Assembly (NCBI RefSeq): GCF_012843315.1
Contig: NZ_JABAEX010000007.1
Span: forward strand, 42,086-106,085
Direction of reading: 5' to 3'
From: Streptococcus sp. WB01_FAA12
GTDB taxonomy: Bacteria; Bacillota; Bacilli; Lactobacillales; Streptococcaceae
DNA: 64,000 bases
The notes beneath the pieces are model-generated. The model saw nothing but the letters and a program-made list of their open reading frames with translations, searched no databases and was not told the DNA's origin. A program made the position numbers and the translations under genes. This document shows positions 49,932 to 61,371 of this stretch, one piece after another (the first letter of the stretch is position 1; each line of letters starts with the position of its first letter).

Positions 49932-52190
49932 ATGTTACCATTAAAAGAATTTGTACAAAAGCGTTACAATAAAACTATTGCAGAATGTAGCAATGAAGAG
50001 CTTTACCTTGCTCTTCTCAACTACAGCAAGCTTGCTAGCAGTCAAAAACCAGTCAACACTGGTAAGAAAAAAGTTTACTACATCTCAGCTGAGTTCTTGA
50101 TCGGTAAACTCTTGTCAAACAACTTGATTAACCTCGGCCTTTACGACGATGTCAAAAAAGAACTCGCAGCTGCAGGTAAAGAGTTGATCGAAATCGAAGA
50201 AGTAGAATTGGAACCATCACTTGGTAACGGTGGTTTGGGACGTTTGGCAGCCTGCTTTATCGACTCAATCGCTACACTTGGTTTGAATGGTGACGGTGTT
50301 GGTTTGAACTACCACTTCGGTCTTTTCCAACAAGTTCTTAAAAACAACCAACAAGAAACGATTCCAAACGCATGGTTGACAGAGCAAAACTGGTTGGTTC
50401 GCTCAAGCCGTAGCTACCAAGTGCCATTTGCACACTTCACATTGACATCTACTCTTTACGATATCGATGTACCTGGTTACAAGACAGCTACTAAAAACCG
50501 CTTGCGTTTGTTTGACTTGGACTCAGTTGATTCTTCTATCATCGAAGATGGTATCAACTTTGACAAGACAGACATCGCTCGCAACTTGACTCTCTTCCTT
50601 TACCCAGACGATAGTGACAAACAAGGTGAATTACTCCGTATCTTCCAACAATACTTCATGGTTTCAAACGGTGCGCAATTGATCATCGACGAAGCAATCG
50701 AAAAAGGAAGCAACTTGCATGACCTTGCGGACTACGCAGTTGTACAAATCAACGATACTCACCCATCAATGGTGATCCCTGAATTGATCCGTCTCTTGAC
50801 TGCGCGTGGTATCGAGCTTGATGAAGCAATCTCAATCGTTCGTAGCATGACTGCCTACACTAACCACACAATCCTTGCTGAAGCCCTTGAAAAATGGCCT
50901 CTTGAATTCTTGGAAGAAGTGGTTCCTCACTTGGTACCAATCATCAAAGAATTGGATCGCCGTGTTAAAGCAGAATACAAAGACCCAGCGGTTCAAATCA
51001 TCGATGAAAACGACCGTGTTCACATGGCTCACATGGATATCCACTACGGATACAGTGTTAACGGGGTAGCAGCGCTCCACACTGAAATCTTGAAGAACTC
51101 TGAGTTAAAAGCCTTCTACGACCTTTACCCAGAAAAATTCAACAACAAAACAAACGGTATCACATTCCGTCGTTGGCTCATGCATGCCAACCCAAGACTG
51201 TCTCACTACTTGGATGAGATTATTGGACATGGTTGGCACCATGAAGCAGATGAGCTTGAAAAACTCTTGTCGTACGAAGACAAGGCTGCTGTTAAAGAAA
51301 AATTGGAAAGCATCAAGGCTCACAACAAACGTAAATTGGCTCGTCACTTGAAAGAACACCAAGGTGTGGAAATCAATACAAACTCTATCTTTGATATCCA
51401 GATCAAACGTCTTCACGAGTACAAACGCCAACAAATGAACGCTTTGTATGTCATCCACAAATACCTTGATATCAAGGCTGGTAACATCCCTGCTCGTCCA
51501 ATCACAGTATTCTTTGGTGGTAAAGCAGCTCCTGCCTACACAATCGCCCAAGACATCATTCACTTGATCCTTTGCTTGTCAGAAGTGATTGCAAACGACC
51601 CAGCAGTAGCTCCACACTTGCAAGTCGTAATGGTTGAAAACTACAACGTTACTGCAGCAAGCTTCCTTATCCCAGCATGTGACATCTCAGAACAAATCTC
51701 ACTTGCTTCTAAAGAAGCTTCAGGTACTGGTAACATGAAATTCATGTTGAACGGAGCTTTGACTCTTGGTACTATGGACGGAGCTAACGTGGAAATCGCT
51801 GAATTGGTTGGCGACGAAAACATCTACATCTTCGGTGAAGATTCAGAAACTGTTATTGACCTTTACGCAAAAGCAGCTTACAAATCAAGCGAATTCTATG
51901 CTCGTAAAGCCATCAAACCATTGGTTGACTTCATCGTCAGCGACGCTGTTCTTGCAGTAGGTAAGAAAGAACGCTTGGAACGTCTTTACAACGAATTGAT
52001 CAAAAAAGACTGGTTCATGACTCTCCTTGACTTGGAAGACTACATCAAAGTCAAAGAGCAAATGCTTGCTGACTACGAAGACCGTGACGCATGGTTGGAT
52101 AAAGTCATCGTTAACATTTCTAAAGCAGGATTCTTCTCATCTGACCGTACAATCGCTCAGTACAACGAAGATATCTGGCACTTGAACTAA
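49932..52190 (+). CDS. malP: Maltodextrin phosphorylase
   Basis: 752 residues, GT35 family, pyridoxal-phosphate dependent; releases glucose-1-phosphate from maltodextrins. [19 protein letters not shown] and the PLP-lysine motif [20 protein letters not shown] are intact, as is [19 protein letters not shown]. Shorter at the N-terminus than animal glycogen phosphorylases, as usual for bacteria. AGGAGACACATAAAC precedes the ATG. Strong codon bias suggests high induced expression. Confidence 0.96.
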   Translation: MLPLKEFVQKRYNKTIAECSNEELYLALLNYSKLASSQKPVNTGKKKVYYISAEFLIGKLLSNNLINLGLYDDVKKELAAAGKELIEIEEVELEPSLGNGGLGRLAACFIDSIATLGLNGDGVGLNYHFGLFQQVLKNNQQETIPNAWLTEQNWLVRSSRSYQVPFAHFTLTSTLYDIDVPGYKTATKNRLRLFDLDSVDSSIIEDGINFDKTDIARNLTLFLYPDDSDKQGELLRIFQQYFMVSNGAQLIIDEAIEKGSNLHDLADYAVVQINDTHPSMVIPELIRLLTARGIELDEAISIVRSMTAYTNHTILAEALEKWPLEFLEEVVPHLVPIIKELDRRVKAEYKDPAVQIIDENDRVHMAHMDIHYGYSVNGVAALHTEILKNSELKAFYDLYPEKFNNKTNGITFRRWLMHANPRLSHYLDEIIGHGWHHEADELEKLLSYEDKAAVKEKLESIKAHNKRKLARHLKEHQGVEINTNSIFDIQIKRLHEYKRQQMNALYVIHKYLDIKAGNIPARPITVFFGGKAAPAYTIAQDIIHLILCLSEVIANDPAVAPHLQVVMVENYNVTAASFLIPACDISEQISLASKEASGTGNMKFMLNGALTLGTMDGANVEIAELVGDENIYIFGEDSETVIDLYAKAAYKSSEFYARKAIKPLVDFIVSDAVLAVGKKERLERLYNELIKKDWFMTLLDLEDYIKVKEQMLADYEDRDAWLDKVIVNISKAGFFSSDRTIAQYNEDIWHLN

Positions 52191-52204
52191 TAATTACATA
52201 ATTT

Positions 52205-52234
52205 AAACCCGTACCTTGAAGGTGCGGGTTTTGT
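52205..52234 (+). terminator. malP terminator
   Basis: AAACCCGTACC-TTGAA-GGTGCGGGTTT with one wobble, then TTGTCTT. Confidence 0.88.
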
Positions 52235-52252
52235 CTTATCTGAAAGTTTTAT

Positions 52253-53101
52253 TTACAGTGCTTTCCCAACTAGAATCTCGGCTTCAATGGTAATCTCAGT
52301 CAACCGAGTCCAGTCAATCTTACTTTGGTCAACGTGAAAGAGTAAGGGTGTCATGGCAAGCAGGGCTTGGCGTTGCTCCGCTGTGATAGGTTTTGTTAAG
52401 GAAGCAATCTGGCGAGATTGGATACTGAAGTGTTCCTGGAAATGTTCTTTGATATCTTGGTTGGAATAATCCTTCTTTGTCAGCTGGTCCTGCACCATAT
52501 GACGGATTTCTATGAGGTGATTTTCAGTTGGGATGACCTTGATCAAGATTCCGTCTTTGGATAAAACGCGGCGAAATTCTCCATAGTTGGCAGGTGAAAA
52601 GATATCAAGCAGGATATCCATGCTGGCGTCTTTTATAGGAAGACGGGCCAGGTCACCAACAAACCAGTTGACTGCCCAGTTGGGTTCACTCTTAGCAGCG
52701 ATTTGGACCGAGTCTTTTGAAATATCAAAGGCATAGAAGGTCTTGTCAGGGTGACTTTCTTGGAGTTTACGAGAGTAGAAGCCTTCGCCACAACCGATGT
52801 CCAAGACTGTTTGGGTAGTTTTAGAAGTTGTAAGCAGGTCTGAGATGGTTTCTAAAATAGTTTGATAAAAACCAGCTTCTAGGATTTGCTGGCGATTTTG
52901 AAAGTTTTCTTTGTCGTAGTTGGCAGATTGTTTGATTTGAGGTGCTAGATTGACATAGCCGAATTTTGCTAAATCGAAAGAGTGGCGGTTGCTACACTTG
53001 AGACTGGTTTCTACCAAGGTGAGGTTTTCTTGGCAGATAGGGCAGGCAAAGGCGCTAGCAGAAGTAAAACGCTGGAGTTTGGGTTTGAGGTTTGTATTCA
53101 T
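52253..53101 (-). CDS. rlmA: 23S rRNA (guanine-N1) methyltransferase RlmA(II)
   Basis: 282 residues. N-terminal zinc finger (FACPICQENL with SLKCSNRHSFDLAKFGYVNL), SAM-binding motif I TVLDIGCGEGFYSRKL, and ILLDIFSPANYGEF (motif IV-like). In streptococci RlmA(II) methylates G748 of 23S rRNA, which affects telithromycin binding. Minus strand, convergent with malP. Confidence 0.9.
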   Translation of the reverse strand: MNTNLKPKLQRFTSASAFACPICQENLTLVETSLKCSNRHSFDLAKFGYVNLAPQIKQSANYDKENFQNRQQILEAGFYQTILETISDLLTTSKTTQTVLDIGCGEGFYSRKLQESHPDKTFYAFDISKDSVQIAAKSEPNWAVNWFVGDLARLPIKDASMDILLDIFSPANYGEFRRVLSKDGILIKVIPTENHLIEIRHMVQDQLTKKDYSNQDIKEHFQEHFSIQSRQIASLTKPITAEQRQALLAMTPLLFHVDQSKIDWTRLTEITIEAEILVGKAL

Positions 53102-53252
53102 AGTTTAAGTCTAGCAAAAGAGGCAAGCGAAAGCAAGTATAGGAGTATGTAGATATGAGATTCAATAGAAATAAATCCAATTCTTTAATCCATAGAATGG
53201 AATTGCTTTTATATCTAAATTGCTATATAATAATGATAAGGAGGAAACGACT

Positions 53253-53531
53253 ATGTTAAAAGAAGTATTAAGCGTCGCAAAAGTTGCGAAAAAATCATCA
53301 CTCTTTTTGGGTGGTGTCGCATTTGGTACCCTTGGTTTGAAAATTTTGGCAAGTAAGGAAGCTAAAAAAGGTTATTCTAAAGCTTTGGCTAAGGCTTATA
53401 AGTTAAAAGACGAGCTAGACGCATCTGTTTCTGTTGTGAAGCAACATGGAGATGATGTCTTGCAAGATGCCAAATATTTGTACGAGCAAGAGAAAAAAGA
53501 AGAGCAATTAGATAGCCTTATAGGGGAATAA
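53253..53531 (+). CDS. DUF6110-like small protein
   Basis: 92 residues from the ATG at 53253, with AAGGAGG upstream. N-terminal hydrophobic segment (KKSSLFLGGVAFGTLGLKIL) followed by a long charged helix (LAKAYKLKDELDASVSVVKQ). One base separates it from the P-type ATPase gene. Such small proteins accompany this group of ATPases; an accessory or metal-delivery role is inferred from the pairing only. Confidence 0.75.
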   Translation: MLKEVLSVAKVAKKSSLFLGGVAFGTLGLKILASKEAKKGYSKALAKAYKLKDELDASVSVVKQHGDDVLQDAKYLYEQEKKEEQLDSLIGE

Positions 53532-53532
53532 T

Positions 53533-55593
53533 ATGTCTTTTAAAGTGCTACATAGAGGATACCAACATATCCGATTATCATCTTCTTTTTCACTCACCTT
53601 GGATATTCAAGACTATCTTCGTTCCTTGGTGAGAGATGAAAAGGGGATTGAGTCTATCCAGTTTTACATGGATCAACAGCACTTTACTCTACGCATAAAA
53701 GAAGGCTTTTCTGTATTAGATAATGCAGAAGCCTTTTTAAAAAGAATTGATAAAGGGAAAGTTTCTGAGTTGATGACTCTTCCCATTCGTAGAGAAGAGA
53801 GTGCTTATTCTATTGTTTCAGGTGCAGCGATTAAGCGTATACTTTTTCGTAGTTTTGTGCCGTATCCTATTCGCTATATATGGACTTGTTATCAGGCTTT
53901 TGGCTATATTAGAGAAGCTTATCAAACACTAGCGCGTAAGGAACTAACGATGGAGGTCCTGGACTGTTCGGCGATTTTATTGTCCTTGTTTATGAACCAA
54001 TCCAAGACGGCTAGCAATATCATGTTTATGCTTGATTTGGGGAATCATTTAGATCAGTGGTCCTTGAAAAAAACTGCAACAGATTTAGAACAAAGCCTTC
54101 TTGCAAAAGAGAGCGATGTATTTCTAGTACAGGGGGATACGGTCGTTAGTATCAAGAGTTCCGATGTTCAAATAGGAGATGTCTTGGTCCTATCTCAAGG
54201 AAATGAAATTCTGTTTGATGGACAAGTAGTTTCAGGTTTAGGTATGGTCAACGAAAGTTCCTTGACGGGAGAGAGTTTTCCAGTTGAAAAAAGAGAGTCT
54301 GATTTGGTTTGTGCAAATACAGTATTAGAAACTGGAGAGTTGCGCATTCGTGTAAACGACAATCAGATGAACAGCCGGATTTTACAACTGATTGAGTTGA
54401 TGAAGAAATCTGAAGAAAACAAGAAAACTAAACAACGCTATTTCATCAAGATGGCGGATAAGGTCGTCAAATATAATTTCTTGGGTGCTGGTCTGACTTA
54501 CCTATTAACAGGTTCTTTTTCTAAGGCTATTTCTTTTCTATTGGTCGATTTCTCCTGTGCTTTGAAAATCTCTACTCCTGTAGCTTATTTAACAGCTATC
54601 AAGGAGGGGTTGAATCGTGAAATGGCGATTAAGGATGGGGATGTTCTGGAGAAATATCTGGAAGTCGATACCTTCTTATTTGATAAGACTGGGACAATCA
54701 CAACTAGCTATCCTATAGTTGAAAAGGTGTTACCTTTTGGAGACTATAGTGAGGAAGAAATCTTAAGAATAAGTGCCTGTCTTGAAGAACACATCTATCA
54801 TCCTATCGCTAATGCCATTGTCAAGCAAGCTGAGATAGAGGGAATTGAACATGAGGAAATGCATGGGAAACTCCAATATATTGCAAGCAAGGGAATTAAG
54901 TCCCATATCGATGGCCAACCAGTTGTTATTGGGAATTATGTCTTGATGCAGGATGAGCAAATTCATATCAGTTCGGAACAAAATGCTTTAATTGAAGAGT
55001 ATAAGAGCCACTACAATCTCTTATTCTTAGCATATCAGAATGAATTGAGTGGAATGTTCTGCATCCATACTCCTTTGAGAAAAGAAGCAAAAGCAGCCTT
55101 GGAGAAACTTAAGGCACAAGGGAAAAAATTGATTCTGGCAACAGGGGATACCCTGGTTAGGACAGAGGAATTAGTAAAAGATTTGCCCTTTGATCAAGTC
55201 TATACAGACTTGAAACCTGATGGGAAGTTTGAGTTAGTAGAGAAACTGCAGAGAGCAGGTCACACTATTTTGATGGTTGGGGATGGATTGAATGACTCAG
55301 CTGCTCTAACCCTATCAGATATCGGTGTGGTGATGAATGAGAGTGCAGATATTTCTAAGCAAATGAGTGATATCTTATTGTTAGATAATCGCTTGGATTT
55401 CTTCCAAGAGTTGGATTTGCTATCATCATCTTTGCAAACACTTATCAAGAAGAATATTCAAGATACCGTTGTCGTAAATAGTAGTTTGATTGGCTTTGGC
55501 TTGTTTAATTGGCTCAGTCCTTCAAACCTCTCTATCCTACATAATCTAACAACCTTACGCATAGTCCTGCGTAGCCTGTCTATTAAGGGATAG
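53533..55593 (+). CDS. P1-type cation-transporting ATPase with altered transmembrane metal motif
   Basis: 686 residues. A degenerate N-terminal metal-binding-like domain without a CxxC pair (residues 1-75), a reduced set of membrane helices, actuator loop SSLTGESFPVEKRES, phosphorylation site FDKTGTITTSYP, HP-locus HIYHPIANAIV, and hinge MVGDGLNDSAAL. Where P1B ATPases have CPC/CPH followed by ALGLATP, this one reads FSCALKISTP, keeping one cysteine but losing the first Cys and the Pro. The ion is therefore not predictable. Coupled to the small protein upstream. Confidence 0.82.
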   Translation: MSFKVLHRGYQHIRLSSSFSLTLDIQDYLRSLVRDEKGIESIQFYMDQQHFTLRIKEGFSVLDNAEAFLKRIDKGKVSELMTLPIRREESAYSIVSGAAIKRILFRSFVPYPIRYIWTCYQAFGYIREAYQTLARKELTMEVLDCSAILLSLFMNQSKTASNIMFMLDLGNHLDQWSLKKTATDLEQSLLAKESDVFLVQGDTVVSIKSSDVQIGDVLVLSQGNEILFDGQVVSGLGMVNESSLTGESFPVEKRESDLVCANTVLETGELRIRVNDNQMNSRILQLIELMKKSEENKKTKQRYFIKMADKVVKYNFLGAGLTYLLTGSFSKAISFLLVDFSCALKISTPVAYLTAIKEGLNREMAIKDGDVLEKYLEVDTFLFDKTGTITTSYPIVEKVLPFGDYSEEEILRISACLEEHIYHPIANAIVKQAEIEGIEHEEMHGKLQYIASKGIKSHIDGQPVVIGNYVLMQDEQIHISSEQNALIEEYKSHYNLLFLAYQNELSGMFCIHTPLRKEAKAALEKLKAQGKKLILATGDTLVRTEELVKDLPFDQVYTDLKPDGKFELVEKLQRAGHTILMVGDGLNDSAALTLSDIGVVMNESADISKQMSDILLLDNRLDFFQELDLLSSSLQTLIKKNIQDTVVVNSSLIGFGLFNWLSPSNLSILHNLTTLRIVLRSLSIKG

Positions 55594-55611
55594 GTGGGGA
55601 CTATTCACAGC

Positions 55612-55648
55612 AAAAAGGAGTTACCTTTCTCGAGGGTAACTCCTTTGT
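55612..55648. terminator. Bidirectional terminator
   Basis: AAAGGAGTTACC and GGTAACTCCTTT pair around TTTCTCGAG-type loop bases between the convergent ATPase and tyrS genes. Confidence 0.88.
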
Positions 55649-55670
55649 TTATAGGTAAATGTTTAACAAT

Positions 55671-56927
55671 TTAGTAAGTCAATACAAAGTATTTCTTCTT
55701 CCCGCGACGGATAACAGTTAGTTCGTTTTCTAACTTATCTGCATCACTCAAGACATAGTCAAGGTCTTGGATGCGGTCGCCGTTGACGTAGATAGCTCCG
55801 TTTTGAACATCTTCACGGGCTTGGCGTTTTGAATTGACCACGCCAGAAGATACAAGGAGTTCCACGATATTGTGATTTTCGTCTGCTTGTACTTGGTAGT
55901 TTGGTACTCCACGGAGTCCTTGTTTGAGTTCTTTGACAGAAAGGTTTTTGATGTTCCCAGCAAAGAGTTGCTCGGTGATGTTAAGAGCTTCTTTGTAAGC
56001 TTCTTCTCCGTGGACAAGAGTCACCACTTCACGAGCGAGGACTTTTTGAGCCAAGCGTTCGTGTGGAGCTGCTTCAAACTGTTTGCGGATGTCTTCAATC
56101 TCATCAAGTGACAAAAAAGTAAAGATCTTCAAGAAACGAACAGCGTCGGCATCCATCACGTTCATCCAGAATTGGTACATTTCGTATGGAGAAGTCTTTT
56201 CAGGATTGAGCCAGACTGCGTTTCCTTCTGATTTACCAAATTTCTTACCAGTTGCGTCTGTAATGAGGGGAACTGTGATAACGTGACCAGTCTTGTCAGC
56301 CTTACGACGAAGCAATTCGGTACCAGCGGTCATATTTCCCCACTGGTCAGAACCACCGATTTGAAGGGTTACGTTGTGGTCTTGGTTAAGGACATAGAAG
56401 TCATAACCTTGCATGATTTGGTAGGCAAACTCTGTGTAAGAAATTCCTGTTTCGATCCGTTTTTTTACAGACTCTTTACTCATCATGTAGTTGACAGTGA
56501 AGTATTTTCCGACATCACGGAGGAAGTCAATGAAGCTGATGCTGCCAAACCAGTCGTAGTTGTTGACCATGACAGCTTTATTTTCCCCATTTTCAAAGTC
56601 AAGAAAACGAGAAAGTTGCCCTTGGATAGACTTGACCCAGCCATCTACTGTGTCTTTTGTTTGGAGACTACGCTCAGCATCTTTGAAGGACGGATCTCCA
56701 ATGAGACCTGTAGCACCGCCAACGAGCGCATAAGGTTTGTGACCTGCTAATTGCAAACGACGACTTGTCAAGATTGCGACAAGGTGGCCTAGGTGAAGGC
56801 TGTCAGCAGTTGGATCGTAGCCAGTATAATAAGAAACTTGACCTTCTTCTAGGGCTTTACGCAAAGCTTCTTCATCAGTCGTTTGAAAAATCAAACCACG
56901 CTCTTTTAGCTCATCAAAAATGTGCAT
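55671..56927 (-). CDS. tyrS: Tyrosyl-tRNA synthetase
   Basis: 418-residue class I synthetase. HIGH-type motif [17 protein letters not shown]-type [13 protein letters not shown], tyrosine pocket [13 protein letters not shown], and C-terminal S4-like RNA-binding domain (about 352-415). AAAGGAGAAAAGACAT precedes the ATG. Divergent from pbp1b; the 140-base gap is too short for a T-box leader. Confidence 0.97.
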   Translation of the reverse strand: MHIFDELKERGLIFQTTDEEALRKALEEGQVSYYTGYDPTADSLHLGHLVAILTSRRLQLAGHKPYALVGGATGLIGDPSFKDAERSLQTKDTVDGWVKSIQGQLSRFLDFENGENKAVMVNNYDWFGSISFIDFLRDVGKYFTVNYMMSKESVKKRIETGISYTEFAYQIMQGYDFYVLNQDHNVTLQIGGSDQWGNMTAGTELLRRKADKTGHVITVPLITDATGKKFGKSEGNAVWLNPEKTSPYEMYQFWMNVMDADAVRFLKIFTFLSLDEIEDIRKQFEAAPHERLAQKVLAREVVTLVHGEEAYKEALNITEQLFAGNIKNLSVKELKQGLRGVPNYQVQADENHNIVELLVSSGVVNSKRQAREDVQNGAIYVNGDRIQDLDYVLSDADKLENELTVIRRGKKKYFVLTY

Positions 56928-57067
56928 ATGTCTTTTCTCCTTTATAAAATATTGTTTCTACCTATTGTATCACAAACTTGGGCAATAGCCTAGTGGAATA
57001 GGGAAGAAAGTGGCTATTTTATTGAAAGTTTTCCTTTTATGGTATAATAAAGAAAGTGAGGACATTC

Positions 57068-59530
57068 ATGAAAAAAAGAAACAGTGAATTAAAAACAAAG
57101 TTGCTGCATTTTTTTCAGCAACTAACTACCAAATGGAAGAAAAAACAAGCAAGTAAAAAGACTGATAAGAAAGTGGCTTCTTCTGACAAAGTCAGAAGGG
57201 TTGGGTCTATTTTGGCTAAGATTTTGAGTGCTTTTAAAGTGACCTTCAACACTCTCTTTATCCTAGGCTTTATCGGAAGTCTTCTTGGTGCTGGTGTGAC
57301 TATGGGTTATGGAGTCGCTCTATTTGACAAGGCTCAGGTTCCTCAAGCAGAGGAGTTAGTTAAACAAGTGAAGGATATTGCCTCCATCTCAGAAATCACT
57401 TATTCTGACGGGACTACCATTGCCTCGATCGAGGGTGATTTGTTGCGCACTTCAGTCGCTTCAGATGCTATATCAGATAATCTTAAGAAGGCTATCATTG
57501 CGACAGAGGATGAGCATTTCAATGAGCACAAGGGAGTTGTACCTAAGGCCGTTATTCGTGCGACCTTGGGAACCTTTGTCGGTCTAGGGTCGTCCAGTGG
57601 TGGTTCGACCTTGACCCAGCAGGTCATCAAGCAACAGGTGGTAGGGGATGCTCCGACCTTGGCTCGTAAGGCGACAGAAATCATAGATGCTCTTGCCTTG
57701 GAGCGCGTCATGAGCAAGGACGAAATTCTGACAACCTATCTGAATATTGCTCCTTTCGGTCGCAATCACAAAGGTCAAAATATTGCAGGTGCCCAGCAAG
57801 CTGCAGAAGGAATTTTCGGTGTTAATGCTTCAGATTTGACGATACCTCAAGCGGCCTTTATCGCAGGCTTACCACAGAGTCCGATTAGTTATTCCCCTTA
57901 TGAATCTGATGGCAGTATGAAGAGTGATGAGGATATGGCTTTGGGTATCAAGCGTGCCAAGGATGTCCTCTACAATATGTACCGGACAGGTGCTCTGAGC
58001 CAGGAAGATTACGACAAGTGCAAGGATTATGACTTTAAGCAAGACTTCCTACCATCAGGTAGTGTCAACGGAAGCTCACGCGACTATCTTTACTTTGCAA
58101 CCTTGGCAGAAGCTACCGATCGGATGTATGATTATCTAGTTGAGAGAGACCACGTCTCTGCTCAAGAGTTAAAGAATGAGTCCATCCAGAAAGCTTATCA
58201 TGACTTAGCAACCAAGGAAATTGAAAATGGTGGATATAAGATTACGACAACTATTAATAAAAATGTTCATGCTGCGATGCAAAATGCGGTTGCGACCTAC
58301 GGATATCTGCTAGATGATTCGACAGGCCAGCCCGAAGTAGGAAATGTCCTCATGGACAACCAAACAGGAGCCATTCTTGGATTTGTTGGTGGTCGTAATT
58401 ATCAAGAAAATCAGAACAATCATGCCATTGACACCAAACGTTCTCCAGCTTCAACCACTAAGCCTATACTGGCCTATGGTATCGCGATTGACCAAGGTTT
58501 GATGGGAAGCGCAAGTATCTTATCAAACTATCCGACAAACTTTTCAAACGGCAATCCTATCATGTATGTCAATAGTCCTGGTACAGGGATGATGACCTTG
58601 GGAGAAGCCCTCAACTATTCATGGAACATCCCAGCCTACTGGACGTATCGTACGCTTCGAGAGAAGGGTGTCGATGTCAAGGGTTATATGGAAAAAATGG
58701 GTTATGAAATCCCAGAATATGGGATTGAAAGTTTACCGATGGGTGGGGGGATTGATGTTACAGTTGCCCAGCATACCAACGGTTATCAGACCTTGGCTAA
58801 TAATGGGGTCTACCACAAGAAACATATGATTTCCAAGATTGAATCGACGACTGGGCAAGTGATTTATGAGCATAAAAGTCAACCTGTCCAAGTCTATTCG
58901 AAAGCGACAGCGACCATCATGCAGAGTCTGCTTCGCGAGGTGATCTCATCTCGAGTTACATCAAGCTTTCAGACTGATTTGGCCTCTATCAATCCAAGTC
59001 TAGCTCGCGCCGACTGGATCGGAAAAACTGGTACGACCAATGAAGATGAAAATATGTGGCTCATGCTTTCTACGCCACGCTTGACTCTAGGGGGCTGGTT
59101 AGGTCACGATGACAACCGACCGCTAGCCAAAGGAGCAGGCCACTACCGCAATGCCAACTATATGGCCCGCTTGGTCAATGCTATCCAGCAAGCCGAACCT
59201 GGCATATGGGGGAATGAGCGCTTTAGTCTAGACCCAAGTGTGACCAAGTCTCAAGTCCTCAAATCGACAGGAGAGAAACCTGGCAAGGTCACAATCAATG
59301 GCAAAGAAGTCACCGTTTCAGGTTCTACTGTAACGAGTTATTGGGCTACTAAAGAAGGGGCTCCAGCAACTACTTACCGCTTTGCCATCGGAGGGAGCGA
59401 TGCAGATTATCAAAATGCTTGGAAGAGCATTTTAGGAAGTTTACCGAGTCTCCCGACCCCAACTCTTCCAAGTTCTAGTGGAAGTTCAGGAACAAGCTCA
59501 TCAACTCGCTCAAATCAATCAAATCGATAG
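57068..59530 (+). CDS. pbp1b: Penicillin-binding protein 1b (bifunctional class A)
   Basis: 820 residues from the ATG at 57068 (a GTG twelve bases upstream belongs to the ribosome site region). Short basic cytoplasmic tail, one membrane helix near 55-85, GT51 glycosyltransferase domain with [17 protein letters not shown] (catalytic Glu) and [11 protein letters not shown], and transpeptidase domain with STTK (Ser462), YSWNIPAYW and [13 protein letters not shown] Ser-rich C-terminal tail follows. Synthesises and cross-links peptidoglycan. Confidence 0.95.
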   Translation: MKKRNSELKTKLLHFFQQLTTKWKKKQASKKTDKKVASSDKVRRVGSILAKILSAFKVTFNTLFILGFIGSLLGAGVTMGYGVALFDKAQVPQAEELVKQVKDIASISEITYSDGTTIASIEGDLLRTSVASDAISDNLKKAIIATEDEHFNEHKGVVPKAVIRATLGTFVGLGSSSGGSTLTQQVIKQQVVGDAPTLARKATEIIDALALERVMSKDEILTTYLNIAPFGRNHKGQNIAGAQQAAEGIFGVNASDLTIPQAAFIAGLPQSPISYSPYESDGSMKSDEDMALGIKRAKDVLYNMYRTGALSQEDYDKCKDYDFKQDFLPSGSVNGSSRDYLYFATLAEATDRMYDYLVERDHVSAQELKNESIQKAYHDLATKEIENGGYKITTTINKNVHAAMQNAVATYGYLLDDSTGQPEVGNVLMDNQTGAILGFVGGRNYQENQNNHAIDTKRSPASTTKPILAYGIAIDQGLMGSASILSNYPTNFSNGNPIMYVNSPGTGMMTLGEALNYSWNIPAYWTYRTLREKGVDVKGYMEKMGYEIPEYGIESLPMGGGIDVTVAQHTNGYQTLANNGVYHKKHMISKIESTTGQVIYEHKSQPVQVYSKATATIMQSLLREVISSRVTSSFQTDLASINPSLARADWIGKTGTTNEDENMWLMLSTPRLTLGGWLGHDDNRPLAKGAGHYRNANYMARLVNAIQQAEPGIWGNERFSLDPSVTKSQVLKSTGEKPGKVTINGKEVTVSGSTVTSYWATKEGAPATTYRFAIGGSDADYQNAWKSILGSLPSLPTPTLPSSSGSSGTSSSTRSNQSNR

Positions 59531-59533
59531 AAT

Positions 59534-59582
59534 AAAAAAGTAGCAAGTTTCATTTAATATTATGTTTCGTGCTACTTTTTTC
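59534..59582 (+). terminator. pbp1b terminator
   Basis: AAAAAAGTAGCA pairs with TGCTACTTTTTT around an AT-rich loop; T-rich tail. Confidence 0.82.
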
Positions 59583-59610
59583 TTTTTTCATTTCGTGTTA
59601 CAATAGGAGA

Positions 59611-60519
59611 ATGAATAAGTATCAAAAGAAGATTTTTAAGGGAACTTTATATTCACTGTTGTCAGGTCTAATCTGGGGGATTTGTGGTATTTTAGGAGAA
59701 TATTTTTTCGCCCATTATCAGGTGTCGTCTGGCTGGATCACTTCCATGCGCTTGCTTTTGGCGGGTAGCTTGGTCTTGTTTTTATCTGCCTTTCAGTTGC
59801 GCTTTCAACTGTTGGACATTTGGCGAAATAAGAAAAACTATCTGCCTTTTTTAGCCTACGCTATTCTGGGGATTTTTTCTGTGCAGTTTTTCTTTTATCT
59901 CTGTGTTGAGTATTCCAATGCGACGACAGCAACGATTTTGCAATTTATCAGTCCAGTTTTTATCTTGTTTTATAATCGTATCGTCTATCAAAAGAAGGCT
60001 TCCGTCACAGCCATTCTCTATGTTTTGATTGCCATGCTAGGTGTTTTTTTGATGGCTACAAAAGGGGATTTATCCCAGTTGTCCATGACTCCCTTAGCTT
60101 TGGTCACTGGACTCCTCAGTGCTGTAGGGGTTATGTTCAACGTTATCTTGCCTCAGCGTTTTGCACGTGACTATGGTTTTGTGCCAACCGTTGGTTGGGG
60201 AATGTTGCTAGCAGGTGTTTTTAGCAATTTTCTTTATCCTGTTCATCAGATTACCTTTCAACTTGATGTAACGAGCCTTTTGATTTGTTTTACTATTGCT
60301 GTGTTTGGAACGGCTTTTGCCTTCTTTCTATCTATGAAGGCCGTGTCACTCGTTTCTCCGCTGGTTGTATCGGTGGTGAGTGCTAGCGAACCGCTCTCTT
60401 CAGCTTTATTAAGTGTTCTTTTTTTGGGATTGGTCATGGATGGTTTTTTGGCCTTAGCTATGGTGTTGATTATCGTTCCAATGGTTTTCTTATCAATTGA
60501 GGAAACGAAGGAAAGGTAA
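59611..60519 (+). CDS. EamA/DMT-family transporter
   Basis: 302 residues from the ATG at 59611, preceded by AGGAGA; an earlier in-frame start lies inside the terminator. Ten membrane helices in two EamA repeats (SLLSGLIWGICGILGEYFF near the start; LLSAVGVMFNVILPQRFA, then TAFAFFLSMKAVSLVSPLVV). Drug/metabolite transporter superfamily, substrate unknown. Own promoter-like GTTACAAT at 59597-59604. Confidence 0.87.
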   Translation: MNKYQKKIFKGTLYSLLSGLIWGICGILGEYFFAHYQVSSGWITSMRLLLAGSLVLFLSAFQLRFQLLDIWRNKKNYLPFLAYAILGIFSVQFFFYLCVEYSNATTATILQFISPVFILFYNRIVYQKKASVTAILYVLIAMLGVFLMATKGDLSQLSMTPLALVTGLLSAVGVMFNVILPQRFARDYGFVPTVGWGMLLAGVFSNFLYPVHQITFQLDVTSLLICFTIAVFGTAFAFFLSMKAVSLVSPLVVSVVSASEPLSSALLSVLFLGLVMDGFLALAMVLIIVPMVFLSIEETKER

Positions 60520-60539
60520 AATGTTCTGTTCGAGTGCTT

Positions 60540-60566
60540 AAGGCTTCAAATTTGAAGCCTTTTTTG
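60540..60566 (+). terminator. Terminator after the EamA gene
   Basis: AGGCTTCAAATTTGAAGCCT is a perfect 20-bp palindrome followed by TTTTT. Confidence 0.9.
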
Positions 60567-60604
60567 GTAGAATAGGTATCATTATAATGAATCAGGAGGC
60601 GCCT

Positions 60605-61303
60605 ATGACTGCCACAAAAATGAATGCCCAAGAAATCATTCAATTTATCGCCAATGCGGAAAAGAAAACCAGTGTTAAAGTAACCTTTGAGGGAGAACTC
60701 GCATCTGCTCTACCTAGCTCTGTTGTCAAACTAGGGAATGTTCTATTTGGAGACTGGAAGGACGTCGCTCCGCTTCTCGAAGGTTTGGTAGAAAATCAAG
60801 ACTATGTTGTCGAACAAGATGCTCGTAATTCGGCAGTTCCCTTGCTAGACAAACGTGCTGTCAACGCTCGTATCGAGCCAGGTGCTATTATCCGTGACCA
60901 GGTGGAAATTGGTGACAATGCTGTTATCATGATGGGAGCTGTTATCAATATCGGTGCGGAAATCGGTGCAGGAACCATGATTGATATGGGTGCTATCCTT
61001 GGTGGTCGTGCCATCGTTGGGAAGAACAGCCACGTTGGTGCAGGTGCAGTTTTGGCAGGTGTGATTGAACCAGCTAGTGCCGATCCAGTCCGTGTCGGGG
61101 ACAATGTTCTTATCGGAGCTAATGCAGTGGTCATCGAAGGTGTCCAAATCGGTAGTGGTTCAGTTGTCGCTGCAGGAGCTATCGTTACCCAAGATGTTCC
61201 AGAAAACGTTGTAGTAGCAGGTGTTCCAGCTCGTATCATCAAAGAAATTGATGCCCAAACCCAACAAAAAACAGCGCTAGAGGATGCGCTTCGTACCTTG
61301 TAA
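60605..61303 (+). CDS. dapH: Tetrahydrodipicolinate N-acetyltransferase
   Basis: 232 residues from the ATG at 60605 (AGGAGG spacing; an upstream ATG at 60587 overlaps this site). N-terminal DapH domain ([20 protein letters not shown]) then a left-handed beta-helix of hexapeptide repeats from about 88 ([20 protein letters not shown]) to 215. Acetylates tetrahydrodipicolinate in the acetyl branch of lysine/diaminopimelate synthesis. The partner deacetylase follows 68 bases downstream. Confidence 0.95.
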   Translation: MTATKMNAQEIIQFIANAEKKTSVKVTFEGELASALPSSVVKLGNVLFGDWKDVAPLLEGLVENQDYVVEQDARNSAVPLLDKRAVNARIEPGAIIRDQVEIGDNAVIMMGAVINIGAEIGAGTMIDMGAILGGRAIVGKNSHVGAGAVLAGVIEPASADPVRVGDNVLIGANAVVIEGVQIGSGSVVAAGAIVTQDVPENVVVAGVPARIIKEIDAQTQQKTALEDALRTL

Positions 61304-61314
61304 TTGTTAAAAGT

Positions 61315-61350
61315 AAAAAAGAGGCGGAACCCTTTTTCCAGCCTCTTTCT
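61315..61350 (+). terminator. Hairpin between dapH and dapL
   Basis: AAAAGAGGC and GCCTCTTT arms with an A/C/T-rich loop; probably a partial terminator within the pathway pair. Confidence 0.6.
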
Positions 61351-61371
61351 GCTATATCGGAGGACAGATAG

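Noticed and set aside
56928..57067. T-box riboswitch upstream of tyrS (and similarly hisS, aspS)
   Set aside because: The gaps are too short and no specifier loop, T-box sequence or antiterminator pair was seen.
60802..61242. 146-codon antisense frame within dapH
   Set aside because: Mirror of the hexapeptide repeats (Thr/Ala/Pro-rich); dapH is clearly the real gene.
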